Shown: positions 35,496 to 45,547, numbered from the stretch's first letter. The stretch: 64,000 bases of DNA from Chitinophaga pinensis (GCA_945861965.1 CAMAWM010000002.1:52223-116222); one strand, 5' to 3'. A program made the numbers and translations. The notes: generated by a model not told the origin, from the letters alone.

Positions 35496-37688
35496 ATGAA
35501 TTTTACTCACTTCAAACAATCGTTAGGAAGAAACCTAAAATGGTTAATCTTATTTCCATCGCTTATTGCAGTGTTGGTATATTTTCTTGCCAATCGATTG
35601 CCATTGGAATATTCGTCTAGCACAAGTCTTTACACCGGATTGTCTTCTGAAAATAATTCCTCGGCCGCAGATGAGCAATCAACATCTAACGAGAATTTAA
35701 CCGTAAACAATGCATTTGATAATTTGTTGGCAACTATCAGATCAAAACAAACAATAAACGAAGTTGCAATTAATTTATTAGCTCAACATTTGATGCTTGA
35801 GCAATCAGATCCTGCCATTTTAGGGCAAGATGGCTTTGATAAAATTCGTGGAATTGTTTCAGCAGAAAACAGAACGCAACTTGTAGTCGCAAACAATTTA
35901 TCTGCAACAGCCGATAAAATTTCAAAGTTCAAAAATTCAAATGGCGATAACATTATTTTACAATTATTAAATTCAGATAATGGATATTATAGTTCAGAAG
36001 TCATCAACAATAATTTAACTGCTGAAAGAAAAGCCACATCTGATTTCTTAGATATTTCATACAAATCAAACGATCCTGGAGTTGCGCTATGGACAGTTCG
36101 TTTTCTTTCAGAGTCATTTATAAATAGATATAGATTATTAAAAGGAAAAGAATCCATTGATGTAGTTAAATGGTTTGAAGCAAGCTTAAACGAAGCAAAA
36201 GAAAACTTGAATCAATCGGAAAACAAATTGAAAGATTTTGGAATCAGAAATAAAATTATTAATTATTACGAGCAGGCAAAATTTATTGCTGCTGAAAAAG
36301 AAAACAATGAAACTGACTACTATAAAGAGTTGATGAATTACGAGGCAAAGAAACGTGGCGTAGCTTTGTTAGAAGACAAAATGGAATCTCGAGAAGTATC
36401 GTTAAAGAACAACGATGAGCTAAATAAAATGCGCAAAGAATTAGGTGTTTTAAATGAAAAAATTGAGAAATCTAAATTGTATGGAAATCCTATTACGGTA
36501 ATTCAACCATTAACTGTAAAAGCAAATAAATTGAAAAAAGAAATTCAATTATATGTACTTCAATATTATAGTTTGAACAATACAATTGAATCGGTTCCAC
36601 AAAATAATGTATTGAACAAATGGCTGGATGTAGCATTAAGTGCTGACGAATCGGAGGCTAAAATAAAAGTATGTCTTGAGAGAAGAAAAGAATTTGACAA
36701 ACAATACGCACAATATTCTCCAATTGGAATGGCATTGGGGCAATTAGAACGCGAAGTGGATGTGGCCGAAAAACAATATTTGGAAATTTTGCACGGCTTG
36801 CATTTAGCTAAATTGAGACAACAAAACATTCAAATGAGTAACAATTTGCAGGTAATGGACAATCCCGCATATCCAGTAAATCCAATCCCATCACAAAGAA
36901 TTCCATTGGCTATTGTTTCATTCCTAGCTGGATTTTTCTTGCTGCTTGCTTTAATTTTTGTTTGCGAAATGTTAGATTCATCGTTAAGAGATATTGAAAC
37001 TGCAGAAGCAATTACAGGATTAAAAGTTTTTAGTGCATTGCCCAAAGTGAATAAATCAAATTTGAATGTAGCTCGAATTGAAAATACATTGCTTGATTAT
37101 GCGGTAAGTAATTTAAAAATAGAGTTGGATAACAGTCCAGATACGGCAAATAATTATTTGATAACAGTTATAAGTAACCGCGAACAAGAAGGAAAAACAT
37201 ACGCAGCTCAAAAATTAGCCGAGAAACTTTATGAACTGGATTATTCTGTTTTGTTTATAAGTAATGATGAACGAATTGATGACAGCGAAACCGATGATCG
37301 CAAATTTCGAATTATGCGATATGATATTACGAGCAAATTTTTTAGTGCTAAAAACGAACAAAATTTACTTCCAGAATTTTCAAGAACAAATCACGAAGCG
37401 TATAATTTTGTAATTCTTGAAATTCCTGCAATCAGTGTTAATGCAATTCCAAATCAATTAATTCGTAATTCAAGATTGTCGCTAATGATGCTTGATGCGC
37501 GCAGAACCTGGACTTCGTCTGATAAATATATTTTAAATCTATTTCAACGCGCTTCAGTCAACAACAATAATATCATGCTGTGGTTGAATTTTGTGAAACC
37601 AAAAAATCTAGTAAACTTAGTTGGAGAAGAACCTAAGAAGAGAGCAATAGCTGCTGGAGTCAGCACTTCAATTGCTGCACTTATTTGA
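35496..37688 (+). CDS. Wzc/GumC-like polysaccharide co-polymerase with degenerate kinase domain
   Basis: The protein has 730 residues. It has TM1 at about 15-32 (WLILFPSLIAVLVYFLA), a Wzz-type periplasmic domain with long coiled coils (about 220-390), a GNVR-like segment before TM2 (VNPIPSQRIPLAIVSFLAG, about 465-490), and a C-terminal BY-kinase-like domain. That domain is degenerate: Walker A reads SNREQEGKTYAA with only GKT intact, Walker A' is VLFISNDER lacking the first Asp, Walker B is VILEIPAI with Glu for Asp, and no Tyr-rich tail follows. It probably controls chain length or export of an extracellular polysaccharide without autophosphorylation. Confidence 0.85.
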   Translation: MNFTHFKQSLGRNLKWLILFPSLIAVLVYFLANRLPLEYSSSTSLYTGLSSENNSSAADEQSTSNENLTVNNAFDNLLATIRSKQTINEVAINLLAQHLMLEQSDPAILGQDGFDKIRGIVSAENRTQLVVANNLSATADKISKFKNSNGDNIILQLLNSDNGYYSSEVINNNLTAERKATSDFLDISYKSNDPGVALWTVRFLSESFINRYRLLKGKESIDVVKWFEASLNEAKENLNQSENKLKDFGIRNKIINYYEQAKFIAAEKENNETDYYKELMNYEAKKRGVALLEDKMESREVSLKNNDELNKMRKELGVLNEKIEKSKLYGNPITVIQPLTVKANKLKKEIQLYVLQYYSLNNTIESVPQNNVLNKWLDVALSADESEAKIKVCLERRKEFDKQYAQYSPIGMALGQLEREVDVAEKQYLEILHGLHLAKLRQQNIQMSNNLQVMDNPAYPVNPIPSQRIPLAIVSFLAGFFLLLALIFVCEMLDSSLRDIETAEAITGLKVFSALPKVNKSNLNVARIENTLLDYAVSNLKIELDNSPDTANNYLITVISNREQEGKTYAAQKLAEKLYELDYSVLFISNDERIDDSETDDRKFRIMRYDITSKFFSAKNEQNLLPEFSRTNHEAYNFVILEIPAISVNAIPNQLIRNSRLSLMMLDARRTWTSSDKYILNLFQRASVNNNNIMLWLNFVKPKNLVNLVGEEPKKRAIAAGVSTSIAALI

Positions 37689-37830
37689 TTGTGTTTGGCA
37701 AATTATTAAAACAGAATTAAATTTCTATTTTCTTTTTCGTTTTAATTTCTTTGAGTTGGATTCTAATCTATTTAGTTGAATCGCAATAAAAAATTGTAGC
37801 ATTCTTCTATACTTCACAATAATTAATTGA

Positions 37831-37839
37831 TATTTTCGC
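37831..37839 (+). promoter_or_regulatory. Candidate -7 element upstream of the GT2 gene
   Basis: TATTTTCGC lies 28 nt before the GT2 ATG, within the 179-bp gap after the Wzc-like gene. It belongs to the TAnnTTCGC set noted at 5328, 13672 (minus) and 60237. No strong -33 match. Confidence 0.35.
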
Positions 37840-37867
37840 ATAATCATTTAAAACTTAGAAAAAAGAA

Positions 37868-39031
37868 ATGTTGCAAATAATTTTTTGGAGTTGTGTTTGT
37901 ATACTTTTCTATAGTTACATTGGTTATGGAATTCTGCTCTTTTTTTTAATTAAAATAAAAAATCTATTTGTTAAGCCAATAATTTTCTCAGGCAATTTTC
38001 AACCAGAAGTTACATTGGTTGTTCCATGCTTTAACGAAGCATTATGTATTGAAAATAAAATTAAAAATTGTTTGGCGCTTGACTATCCTAAAGATAAAAT
38101 CAAGTTTATTTTTATTAGCGATGGAAGTACAGATAATACTGCTGAACTAATAAAAAAATATCCTGAAATTTTACATCTTCATGAATTGCAAAGAAATGGA
38201 AAAGCGATGGCAATGAATCGTGCAATGCTATTTGTAAAATCGCCAATTGTATTGTTTAGTGATGCAAATTCTGAGTTAAATAAAGAATCTATTTGTGAAA
38301 TAGTTAAACACTATGAAAGCCCTAAAGTAGGTGCAGTAACTGGTGAAAAACGAATAATTAGAGCTGAAAAAGAAGGCGCAAGTATTTCGGGCGAAGGTAT
38401 TTATTGGAAATACGAATCTGTATTGAAGCAATTGGATTCTGATTTTTATTCAATAGTTGGCGCTGCTGGTGAGTTGATGAGTTATCGTTCTGAATTGTAC
38501 AAAGAATTACCACAAGATACTTTGTTAGATGATTTGATGCAATCAATGGATGTGGCAATAAATGGTTATCAAGTTGTATATGAAAAAAATGCATGGGCTT
38601 CTGAAACTGCAAGTCTCAATATTAAAGAAGAATTAAAACGAAAAGTTCGTATTGCCGCAGGTGCATGGCAATCAATTTTTAGATTAGGAAAAGCAATGAA
38701 TCCATTTCGTAATTTCGCACTTTCATTTACTTTTATTTCTCATCGAGTGTTGCGCTGGACAATTGCACCATTATCTTTATTAATTCTGTTTATTTCAAAT
38801 ATGATTTTATCAATTCAACTTAATGGAATTTATTTTGATTTGATGATGTTGCATACTGCATTTTATACGTTTGCATTTCTTGGTTGGATATTTGAAAATA
38901 AAAAAATTAAAACAAAAATATTTTTTGTTCCGTATTACTTTTTTATAATGAATTTGTGTATGTATTTAGGGCTTTTCCGCTACTTAAAAGGAAAACAATC
39001 AGCGGCTTGGGAAAGAGCAGAACGCGCATAA
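37868..39031 (+). CDS. Membrane-bound family 2 glycosyltransferase
   Basis: The protein has 387 residues. It has one N-terminal TM (WSCVCILFYSYIGYGILLFF), a GT-A catalytic domain, and about three C-terminal TMs (from 300 on). Motifs: VTLVVPCFNEALCIENKIKN, FIFISDGSTDNTAE (nucleotide-binding Asp), RNGKAMAMNRA, the metal-binding DANSE, and a late LLDDLMQS with AAGAWQSIFR in place of the canonical Q-x-x-R-W. It resembles processive polysaccharide synthases of the BcsA/IcaA layout. It probably builds or primes the glycan exported by the upstream TolC/Wzc pair. Donor sugar unknown. Confidence 0.88.
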   Translation: MLQIIFWSCVCILFYSYIGYGILLFFLIKIKNLFVKPIIFSGNFQPEVTLVVPCFNEALCIENKIKNCLALDYPKDKIKFIFISDGSTDNTAELIKKYPEILHLHELQRNGKAMAMNRAMLFVKSPIVLFSDANSELNKESICEIVKHYESPKVGAVTGEKRIIRAEKEGASISGEGIYWKYESVLKQLDSDFYSIVGAAGELMSYRSELYKELPQDTLLDDLMQSMDVAINGYQVVYEKNAWASETASLNIKEELKRKVRIAAGAWQSIFRLGKAMNPFRNFALSFTFISHRVLRWTIAPLSLLILFISNMILSIQLNGIYFDLMMLHTAFYTFAFLGWIFENKKIKTKIFFVPYYFFIMNLCMYLGLFRYLKGKQSAAWERAERA

Positions 39032-39101
39032 CTACGAATAAAAATTTCGCTTCCTACGTATAATTTTCTTTTTTCTTCTTTTACTTCTTTACTTCGCAAA
39101 A

Positions 39102-41018
39102 GTGACAACTCATGAAATCTTAAATAAATATTGGGGTTATTCCGTATTCCGGCCTTTGCAAGAAGAGATTATTAATTCTGTTATTAACGGAAAAGATACA
39201 CTTGCGTTATTGCCAACAGGTGGTGGTAAATCTATTTGCTTTCAAGTTCCGGCATTAGCATTAGATGGGCTTTGTCTTGTTGTTTCGCCACTAATTGCAT
39301 TGATGAAAGATCAAGTTGAAAATCTTTCAAAACGAGGTATCGAAGCAAAAGCGATTTACAGTGGAATGAGTTTTCGTGAGATTGAAATTACACTTGACAA
39401 TTGTATTTACAATAATGAAATTAAATTTCTCTACTTGTCTCCTGAAAGATTAAAATCCGAAATTTTTAAAGTGCGTTTGAAGCAAATGAAAATAAATTTA
39501 ATTGCAGTTGATGAAGCGCATTGTATAAGCCAATGGGGATTTGATTTTAGACCCGAATACAGACAAATTGCCGAACTCCGTCAATACTTGCCAAAAACGC
39601 CAATTATAGCACTAACAGCAACAGCAACTAAAAATGTAGTTGAAGACATTCAATTGCAATTAAATTTTAGCAAAAAAAATGTTTTTCAGAAAAGTTATGA
39701 AAGAAAAAACTTACGATATATTGTTCGATTTACGCAAGATAAAAACGCAAAAACCTTAGAAATATTAAAAAAAACAAAAGGCAGTGGATTGATATATGCT
39801 CAAAGTAGAAAACGCACAGAAGAGTTAGCATCATTTTTAATGAAAGAAAAAATAAGTGCAGATTTTTATCACGCTGGCTTGCCTTACGAATTGAGGATGA
39901 AAAAACAAAACGACTGGATTTTATCTCAAACACGTGTAATGGTTTGTACCAATGCTTTTGGAATGGGAATAGACAAACCAGATTGTAGGGTAGTTGTTCA
40001 TTATGATTTGCCCGATTGTTTAGAAGCATATTATCAAGAGTCGGGGAGGGCTGGCCGCGATGAGTTGCAATCCTTTTGTGTTTTGCTTTTTAACAAAACA
40101 GACGAATTGGCTGCATTGGATAGAATCAAAAAAAACTTTCCTGATGAAAATGAAATAAAAAGAATTTATCAAGCATTATGCGACTATTTTCAAATGCCTT
40201 TAGGAGCAATTGAGTTGACAAGTTTTGATTTTAATATTGCAGAGTTTTGCAAGCGATATAAATTTCAACCTGTTGTAGCATTTTCATGTTTGAAAATATT
40301 AGAACAATGCGATTTAATTGTATTGAGTGAATCGTTTTTTGAGCCTTCAAGAATTAGAATTATTTTGAATGGAGCTGAATTGTATAAATTTCAAGTTGAG
40401 AATGAATTATTTGATGAATTTATTAAAACACTTTTACGCACTTACGCTGGATTGTTTGATATGTATGTGCCAATAAACGAAAAAGTATTGTCGGACAGAA
40501 CAAAACAAAGTGTTGAGGGAACAAAGAAAACACTAAGAAAACTTGAAAAATCGAGAATTCTTGAATATTTAGAACAGAAAGATAAATCTCAATTGACATT
40601 TGTTCAGACTAGAATAAGTGCAGAAAATATAAGATTTGATAAAGCATTATTAAGCGACCGAAAGAAAAATTACAAAGAAAAAATCAAAGAAATTTTAAAC
40701 TATTCAAACAATACAAATAGCTGTAGAAGTAAGTTGTTGCTTGAATATTTTAATGAGTTTGGTGCTGAAGATTGCGGTGTTTGCGATATTTGCTCTCAGA
40801 AAAATAAATCAAGACTTGAATTAGAAAAATATTTACATCTTCAATCCGAAATTAAAGTGAAAGTGATAGAAAAACCTCAATCACCTACAGAATTATTTGA
40901 ATATTTTTCGCAACTTAATTCTGAAATATTCGTTGCGTTAATACGAGATATGCTGCAAGAAGGAGAATTGAAATACGACAATCAATACAAACTACATTGG
41001 ACAAAAAAAATAAAATAA
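39102..41018 (+). CDS. recQ: RecQ-type ATP-dependent DNA helicase
   Basis: The protein has 638 residues and a GTG start at 39102, since the nearest ATG is out of frame. Superfamily 2 motifs: FRPLQEEII (motif 0), LPTGGGKSICFQVPA (Walker A), VDEAHCISQWGFDFRPEY (DEAH and aromatic loop), QESGRAGRDELQSF (motif VI). A zinc-binding site with CRSKLLLEYF and CGVCDICSQ follows, then a winged-helix-like region. I see no clear HRDC domain. It unwinds DNA 3' to 5' in repair and recombination. It lies among glycosyltransferase genes, and its 3' end overlaps the next gene by 22 nt. Confidence 0.95.
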   Translation: MTTHEILNKYWGYSVFRPLQEEIINSVINGKDTLALLPTGGGKSICFQVPALALDGLCLVVSPLIALMKDQVENLSKRGIEAKAIYSGMSFREIEITLDNCIYNNEIKFLYLSPERLKSEIFKVRLKQMKINLIAVDEAHCISQWGFDFRPEYRQIAELRQYLPKTPIIALTATATKNVVEDIQLQLNFSKKNVFQKSYERKNLRYIVRFTQDKNAKTLEILKKTKGSGLIYAQSRKRTEELASFLMKEKISADFYHAGLPYELRMKKQNDWILSQTRVMVCTNAFGMGIDKPDCRVVVHYDLPDCLEAYYQESGRAGRDELQSFCVLLFNKTDELAALDRIKKNFPDENEIKRIYQALCDYFQMPLGAIELTSFDFNIAEFCKRYKFQPVVAFSCLKILEQCDLIVLSESFFEPSRIRIILNGAELYKFQVENELFDEFIKTLLRTYAGLFDMYVPINEKVLSDRTKQSVEGTKKTLRKLEKSRILEYLEQKDKSQLTFVQTRISAENIRFDKALLSDRKKNYKEKIKEILNYSNNTNSCRSKLLLEYFNEFGAEDCGVCDICSQKNKSRLELEKYLHLQSEIKVKVIEKPQSPTELFEYFSQLNSEIFVALIRDMLQEGELKYDNQYKLHWTKKIK

Positions 41019-42100
41019 TATTTGCCGTAACGAATGATTTGACCTACGATCAAAGAATGCATCGTATTTGTTCAAGCCTTGTAAACGCTGGATATGAAAT
41101 AGAATTGGTAGGCAGATTACGTAACAATTCTATTTCATTGACTGAAAAATCTTTTCGACAAAAAAGATTGAATATGTTTTTTCAAAAAGGGAAATTATTT
41201 TATTTCGAGTATAATCTTCGTTTGTTTTTTTATTTGTTGTTTAAAAGGCACGATGCAATATGTGCAATAGATTTTGATACGCTAATTCCTTGTTCGTTTG
41301 TTTCATCCATAAGAAACAAAATTTTGATTTTTGACGCGCATGAATATTTTACTGAAGTGCCAGAAGTAGTAAACAGAAAACTTGTAAAAAAAATTTGGAA
41401 TTATATAGGTAAAAAATTTATACCAAAAGCGAAATTAGCATATACAGTTGGTCCAATTTTGGCTGAAATTTTATCCGGAAAATTTAATAATGATTTTAAA
41501 GTAATTAAAAATGTTCCTATTGTTTCAAAACAAAAAAACGCTTATTTATCAAGACCTGAAACCCCAATAATACTATATCAAGGTTCATTAAATGAAGCTC
41601 GTGGATTGGAATTTGCAATCAAAGCTATGTGCCAAGTTAGTGCCGAACTGTGGTTAGTTGGCGAAGGAGATTTAAGTTCTCAGTTAAGAAAATTAGTGAA
41701 TGATGAAAACTTAAATCACAAAGTAAAATTTTTAGGATTCTGTAAACCTGAAGAATTAAATACCATTACAGAAAAAGCATACATTGGATTGAATCTTTTA
41801 GAAAATAGAGGATTAAATTATTTTTATTCTTTAGCAAATAAATTTTTTGATTACATGCATTCCGGAATTCCAAGTGTTTGTGCTGATTTCCCAGAATATA
41901 AAAAAATTAACGATGAATTTAATTGTGTAATACTTTGCAATGCTGATGAGAGTAAGATTGCAGACGCCCTAAACGAATTAATTTCAAATGTAGAATTATA
42001 TAAATCATTGCAACAAAATTGTAGTAAAGCAGCTTCAGTTTTCAATTGGGAATCAGAAGAAAAACAATTAATTGATTACTATAGAAAGGTGTTTAAATAA
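40997..42100 (+). CDS. Glycosyltransferase, GT4-like
   Basis: The protein has 367 residues. A TTG start at 40997 lies inside the 3' end of recQ (22-nt overlap) and gives the first strand KIIFAVTNDLTYDQRMHRIC. GT-B features are FDAHEYFTEVPEVVNRKLVK, ILYQGSLNEARGLEFAIKA, LVGEGDLSSQLRKL and KFLGFCKPEELN, then the donor loop with FDYMHSGIPSVCADF. It probably acts on an envelope glycan. The next gene begins immediately after its stop (zero gap), so they are co-translated. Confidence 0.87.
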   Translation: MDKKNKIIFAVTNDLTYDQRMHRICSSLVNAGYEIELVGRLRNNSISLTEKSFRQKRLNMFFQKGKLFYFEYNLRLFFYLLFKRHDAICAIDFDTLIPCSFVSSIRNKILIFDAHEYFTEVPEVVNRKLVKKIWNYIGKKFIPKAKLAYTVGPILAEILSGKFNNDFKVIKNVPIVSKQKNAYLSRPETPIILYQGSLNEARGLEFAIKAMCQVSAELWLVGEGDLSSQLRKLVNDENLNHKVKFLGFCKPEELNTITEKAYIGLNLLENRGLNYFYSLANKFFDYMHSGIPSVCADFPEYKKINDEFNCVILCNADESKIADALNELISNVELYKSLQQNCSKAASVFNWESEEKQLIDYYRKVFK

Positions 42101-43219
42101 ATGAAAAAACTGCACATCATATCATTTGATATTCCTTATCCAGCTAATTACGGAGGTGTTATTGATGTATATTTTAAACTAAAAGCATTAAGTGAATTGG
42201 GAGTTGAAATTACTCTTCATTGTTTTCAATACGATGGGAAAAAACAAAGCGATGAACTGGCTTTGATTTGCAAAAATGTTTATTACTATAAGCGTAAAAA
42301 ATATTTAATTAATGCTTTAGGGGGTTTGCCTTATATTGTTAATTCTAGAGCCAACTCTGAGCTTTTAAACAATTTACTTAAAGATGATTCTCCAATTTTA
42401 TTTGAAGGGTTGCATTCAACATTTTATATCAATAAGCCAAAATTAAAAAACAGAAAAAAAATTGTCAGGACACACAATATCGAACACGATTATTATACTA
42501 ATTTGGCAGATGTAGAGAGTAATATATTTAAAAAATATTTTTTAAAAGTTGAATCTAAAAAGCTCGAAAAATATGAGAAAATAGTTTCGAATGCTGATTT
42601 GATTTTAGCGATTTCTCCTAATGACAAGTTGCATTTCGATAAAAAATTCCAAAATGTTTTTTACTTGCCTGCGTTTCATCCAAATACTAGTGTAAGCTCA
42701 GAAATCGGCAAAGGTGATTTTGCTTTTTATCATGGAAAATTAAGTGTTGGAGAAAACGATCAAGCTGCAAAATATTTAATTCAAGAGGTATTTAGTAATT
42801 GCAATCACAAACTAATAATTGCTGGCAATAATCCGTCTGCAACTTTAATAAAATTAGTTTCTCAGAATAAAAATGTAGAATTAATTAATAATGTAACAAC
42901 GCTTGAAATATCTGATTTGATTAAACGCGCACATATAAATATTCTACCTACTTTTCAATCAACAGGAATAAAATTAAAATTGATTAACGCTTTGTATCAA
43001 GGCCGATTTGTAATTGCAAACAATACGATGGTGAAAAATACAGGACTAGAATCGCTTTGTTCCATTGCAAATACTAAAGATGAATATTTGAATTTGCTAA
43101 ACGAATTATTTACTCAAGAATTTAGTTTTGATGAAATTGAGAAAAGAAAAAAGAGTTTAACGGAGAATTTTGATACTAAAACAAATGCATTAAAATTGAA
43201 TAATCTGCTTTTCGAATAA
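42101..43219 (+). CDS. Glycosyltransferase, GT-B (mannosyltransferase-like)
   Basis: The protein has 372 residues, with the ATG directly abutting the previous stop. The N-terminus (IISFDIPYPANYGGVIDVYF) and KIVRTHNIEHDYYTNLA are typical of Bacteroidota GT4-like enzymes. The C-terminal half has FAFYHGKLSVGENDQAAKYL, LIIAGNNPSA and a donor region TGIKLKLINALYQGRFV; the second conserved Glu region is less well preserved. It is likely part of the same polysaccharide set as the flanking genes. It converges with the MBL hydrolase with a 1-bp gap. Confidence 0.82.
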   Translation: MKKLHIISFDIPYPANYGGVIDVYFKLKALSELGVEITLHCFQYDGKKQSDELALICKNVYYYKRKKYLINALGGLPYIVNSRANSELLNNLLKDDSPILFEGLHSTFYINKPKLKNRKKIVRTHNIEHDYYTNLADVESNIFKKYFLKVESKKLEKYEKIVSNADLILAISPNDKLHFDKKFQNVFYLPAFHPNTSVSSEIGKGDFAFYHGKLSVGENDQAAKYLIQEVFSNCNHKLIIAGNNPSATLIKLVSQNKNVELINNVTTLEISDLIKRAHINILPTFQSTGIKLKLINALYQGRFVIANNTMVKNTGLESLCSIANTKDEYLNLLNELFTQEFSFDEIEKRKKSLTENFDTKTNALKLNNLLFE

Positions 43220-43220
43220 T

Positions 43221-44060
43221 TTATAATTCTAAAATTTTAACCAAATCTTTTTGTCTAATTCCTTTTTCAGTAAGTTGAACAGTGCAAGCTTCATTTATTG
43301 GGTCGTGCTCGAAAAATAAAACCCAATTTTCGTCTGATGATTTTCTTAAAACGTCAGATTTTTCATTAATAGTTTCAAGTGGTCTCATGTCATAACCCAT
43401 TACATATGGAATTGGAATATGTGCAGTAGTTGGAATCAAATCAGCCATATAAATAACCTTCGAATTTTTATATGGTATTATTGGATGAATCATACTTTGT
43501 GTATGACCAATGGAATAATATATTTCTATTTCTGGATGAAATCGCTCATTCCTTTTCAATAATTTTAATTGTCCACTTTCTTCAATTGGCAAAATGTTAT
43601 CTTTTAGAAAACTTGCTTTTTCTCTGACATTTGGATTGTTCGCTTCGTGCCAATGAGTTTCATCAATCCAATAAGTTGCATTTTTAAAAGTGGTATTGAA
43701 TTTTGTTTTGTCTTCGTTCCATTTAATGCTTCCTCCGCAATGATCAAAATGCAAATGCGATAAAACCATATCGGTAACATCATCAACACTAAATCCATGA
43801 TTATTTAATGATTTTTCGAGCGATGATTCTCCATGTAAATAATAATAACTTAAAAATTTTTCATCTTGCTTATCACCAATTCCATTATCAATTAAAATTA
43901 ATCTATTTCCATCTTCAATTAGTAAACAACGCATGGCGAGTCGAATCATGTTGTTATTGTCAGCTTGATGAAGTTTATTCCATATACTTTTTGGAACAAC
44001 ACCAAACATGGCACCGCCATCTAATTTAAAAAACCCTGTTTCAATTGAATATAATTTCAT
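43221..44060 (-). CDS. MBL-fold metallo-hydrolase
   Basis: The protein has 279 residues. The metallo-beta-lactamase zinc motif is LSHLHFDHCGG (HxHxDH), followed by a distal His in YSIGHTQSMIHP, the bridging Asp in IYMADLIPT and a terminal His in FFEHDP. It begins LYSIETGFFKLDGGAMFGVVP, the start seen in a group of Bacteroidota cytoplasmic MBL proteins related to lactonases and glyoxalase-II-like enzymes. It has no signal peptide. The substrate cannot be predicted; N-acyl-homoserine lactone or another ester is possible. Confidence 0.88.
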   Translation of the reverse strand: MKLYSIETGFFKLDGGAMFGVVPKSIWNKLHQADNNNMIRLAMRCLLIEDGNRLILIDNGIGDKQDEKFLSYYYLHGESSLEKSLNNHGFSVDDVTDMVLSHLHFDHCGGSIKWNEDKTKFNTTFKNATYWIDETHWHEANNPNVREKASFLKDNILPIEESGQLKLLKRNERFHPEIEIYYSIGHTQSMIHPIIPYKNSKVIYMADLIPTTAHIPIPYVMGYDMRPLETINEKSDVLRKSSDENWVLFFEHDPINEACTVQLTEKGIRQKDLVKILEL

Positions 44061-44194
44061 GTTTCAATAATCATGTTTTGATTTAAATTATTAATACATT
44101 TTACTTCAAAACAATAAAATTATTTTTATTGGCTTAAAAAATCTTAATTCGTAGCCACACTGATTTTAAAGGTAATTTTAAACTAATATATACT

Positions 44195-44830
44195 TTGAAT
44201 AGTTTTTGGGATTTGTTTAAACCACAAGAGTTAATAGAGTATGGCGGATTGGCGCTAATACTTATCATTATTGTATTGGAAAACGGAGTGTTTTTTGGAT
44301 TTTTTTTGCCTGGCGATTCCTTACTGTTCACAGCAGGTTTACTAGCATTTCCCTCTGAAAATATGATTTTGCATATTGAATTAGAACGATTGATTTTTGC
44401 AATTTCTGTGGCTGCATTTATTGGATATTACATCGGATATTGGTTTGGAAATAAAACGGGAAATGCCCTTTACAATCGAAAAGAATCAATTTTTTTCAAA
44501 AGAAAATATGTAGAAACTGCTGATGTATTTTATAAAAAATACGGTGGAATGGCCTTGATTATAGGAAGATTTTTGCCAATTGTACGGACTTTTGCACCCA
44601 TTTTAGCAGGTGTTGTAAAAGTAAATAAACTTGTTTTTTTCTTCTATAATATTATTGGCGCAATACTTTGGCCTGCGATAATTGTAACCGCTGGATTTTA
44701 TGTTGGCAAAGCATTTCCAAACGCGTTAGATTATCTAAATTATATAATCATTGCCTTTATTATAATCACTGCAATTCCTGTAATTAATGGCATGAGAAGT
44801 AAAAAAAATAAGATTAATCCTTCTGTTTAA
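44195..44830 (+). CDS. DedA-family membrane protein
   Basis: The protein has 211 residues and a TTG start at 44195 giving NSFWDLFKPQELIEYGG, the expected N-terminus. The DedA/VTT signature is clear: ENGVFFGFFLPGDSLLF, GYYIGYWFGNKTG, the KKYGGMALIIGRFLPIVRTF segment (20 residues) with the essential Arg residues, and the later GAILWPAII. Several TM segments are present. DedA proteins are inner-membrane lipid scramblases or flippases, for example for undecaprenyl phosphate or phospholipids. Its stop shares TTAA with the DUF2490 gene. Confidence 0.92.
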   Translation: MNSFWDLFKPQELIEYGGLALILIIIVLENGVFFGFFLPGDSLLFTAGLLAFPSENMILHIELERLIFAISVAAFIGYYIGYWFGNKTGNALYNRKESIFFKRKYVETADVFYKKYGGMALIIGRFLPIVRTFAPILAGVVKVNKLVFFFYNIIGAILWPAIIVTAGFYVGKAFPNALDYLNYIIIAFIIITAIPVINGMRSKKNKINPSV

Positions 44831-45522
44831 AAATCGTGTGAAATAATTAGCCCATAAACATAATCTATGTTTGTTGCGTTAAAAGAATTTAACTCTCGTT
44901 GGTATAGAAAATAAGATCCAAAACTAGTTTGTTTGTTTAAGTGGTAGGTTAAACCAAAATAAGTTCTTGATCTGTCAAACCCTTTATTTTTGCCCTGATA
45001 AAGCGGATAATAAATTTCTTGAGCTATATAAGGAGTAAATATTTTATTTATTTTATATCTTAAAGTCAATCTATTTCTTTCGTAAAATTCAGGATAAGGT
45101 TCTCCATTTTTTTCGACTTCATAATACTCTTTTAACCTAGCTTGAAACATGTTTCGATATATAATGGTCCATTTGCCGAATTCTTTTTTAAGAACTATTG
45201 CAATAAAAAATTGATTCCTCATTGCGTAACTATCGTCTAGTTTCCTCTTCTCAACAAATACATAATCAAACATTATTTTAATGTTTTTATTAAATATATA
45301 AGCAATCCCAAAATCTAAATTTCCCCTTCCATATTTCGAAAAATTCTCATTAATACGGTTATGTTGATTTAATTGAATTGTAAAGTGAGGATTGATTTTT
45401 TTTTCAAGACGAATGCTAAGCCAAGCCGCAGCATCATTATTGAATTCCTCCTGTGCAAAAAGGCAACTCATGTTTAAAATGAGAGCAAATGAAAATACGA
45501 TATTTAAAAAATATTTATTCAA
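44827..45522 (-). CDS. DUF2490 outer-membrane protein
   Basis: The protein has 231 residues, starting with TTG at 45522. A signal peptide (FSFALILNMSCLFAQ) leads to DAAAWLSIRLEKKINPHFTI, the characteristic DUF2490 start, and beta strands that end LIISHDF, consistent with a small beta-barrel. DUF2490 proteins often close gene clusters for surface or polyphosphate-type systems, but their role is unknown. It is the last gene of the putative 8-gene minus-strand operon, 25 bp after DUF4956. Confidence 0.85.
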   Translation of the reverse strand: MNKYFLNIVFSFALILNMSCLFAQEEFNNDAAAWLSIRLEKKINPHFTIQLNQHNRINENFSKYGRGNLDFGIAYIFNKNIKIMFDYVFVEKRKLDDSYAMRNQFFIAIVLKKEFGKWTIIYRNMFQARLKEYYEVEKNGEPYPEFYERNRLTLRYKINKIFTPYIAQEIYYPLYQGKNKGFDRSRTYFGLTYHLNKQTSFGSYFLYQRELNSFNATNIDYVYGLIISHDF

Positions 45523-45547
45523 TTTGTTTTTAAAATTACTTCTTATT

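Noticed and set aside
37705..37755. Possible hairpin (ATTAAAAC / GTTTTAAT) after the Wzc-like gene
   Set aside because: AT-only arms with a long loop; likely chance in AT-rich DNA.
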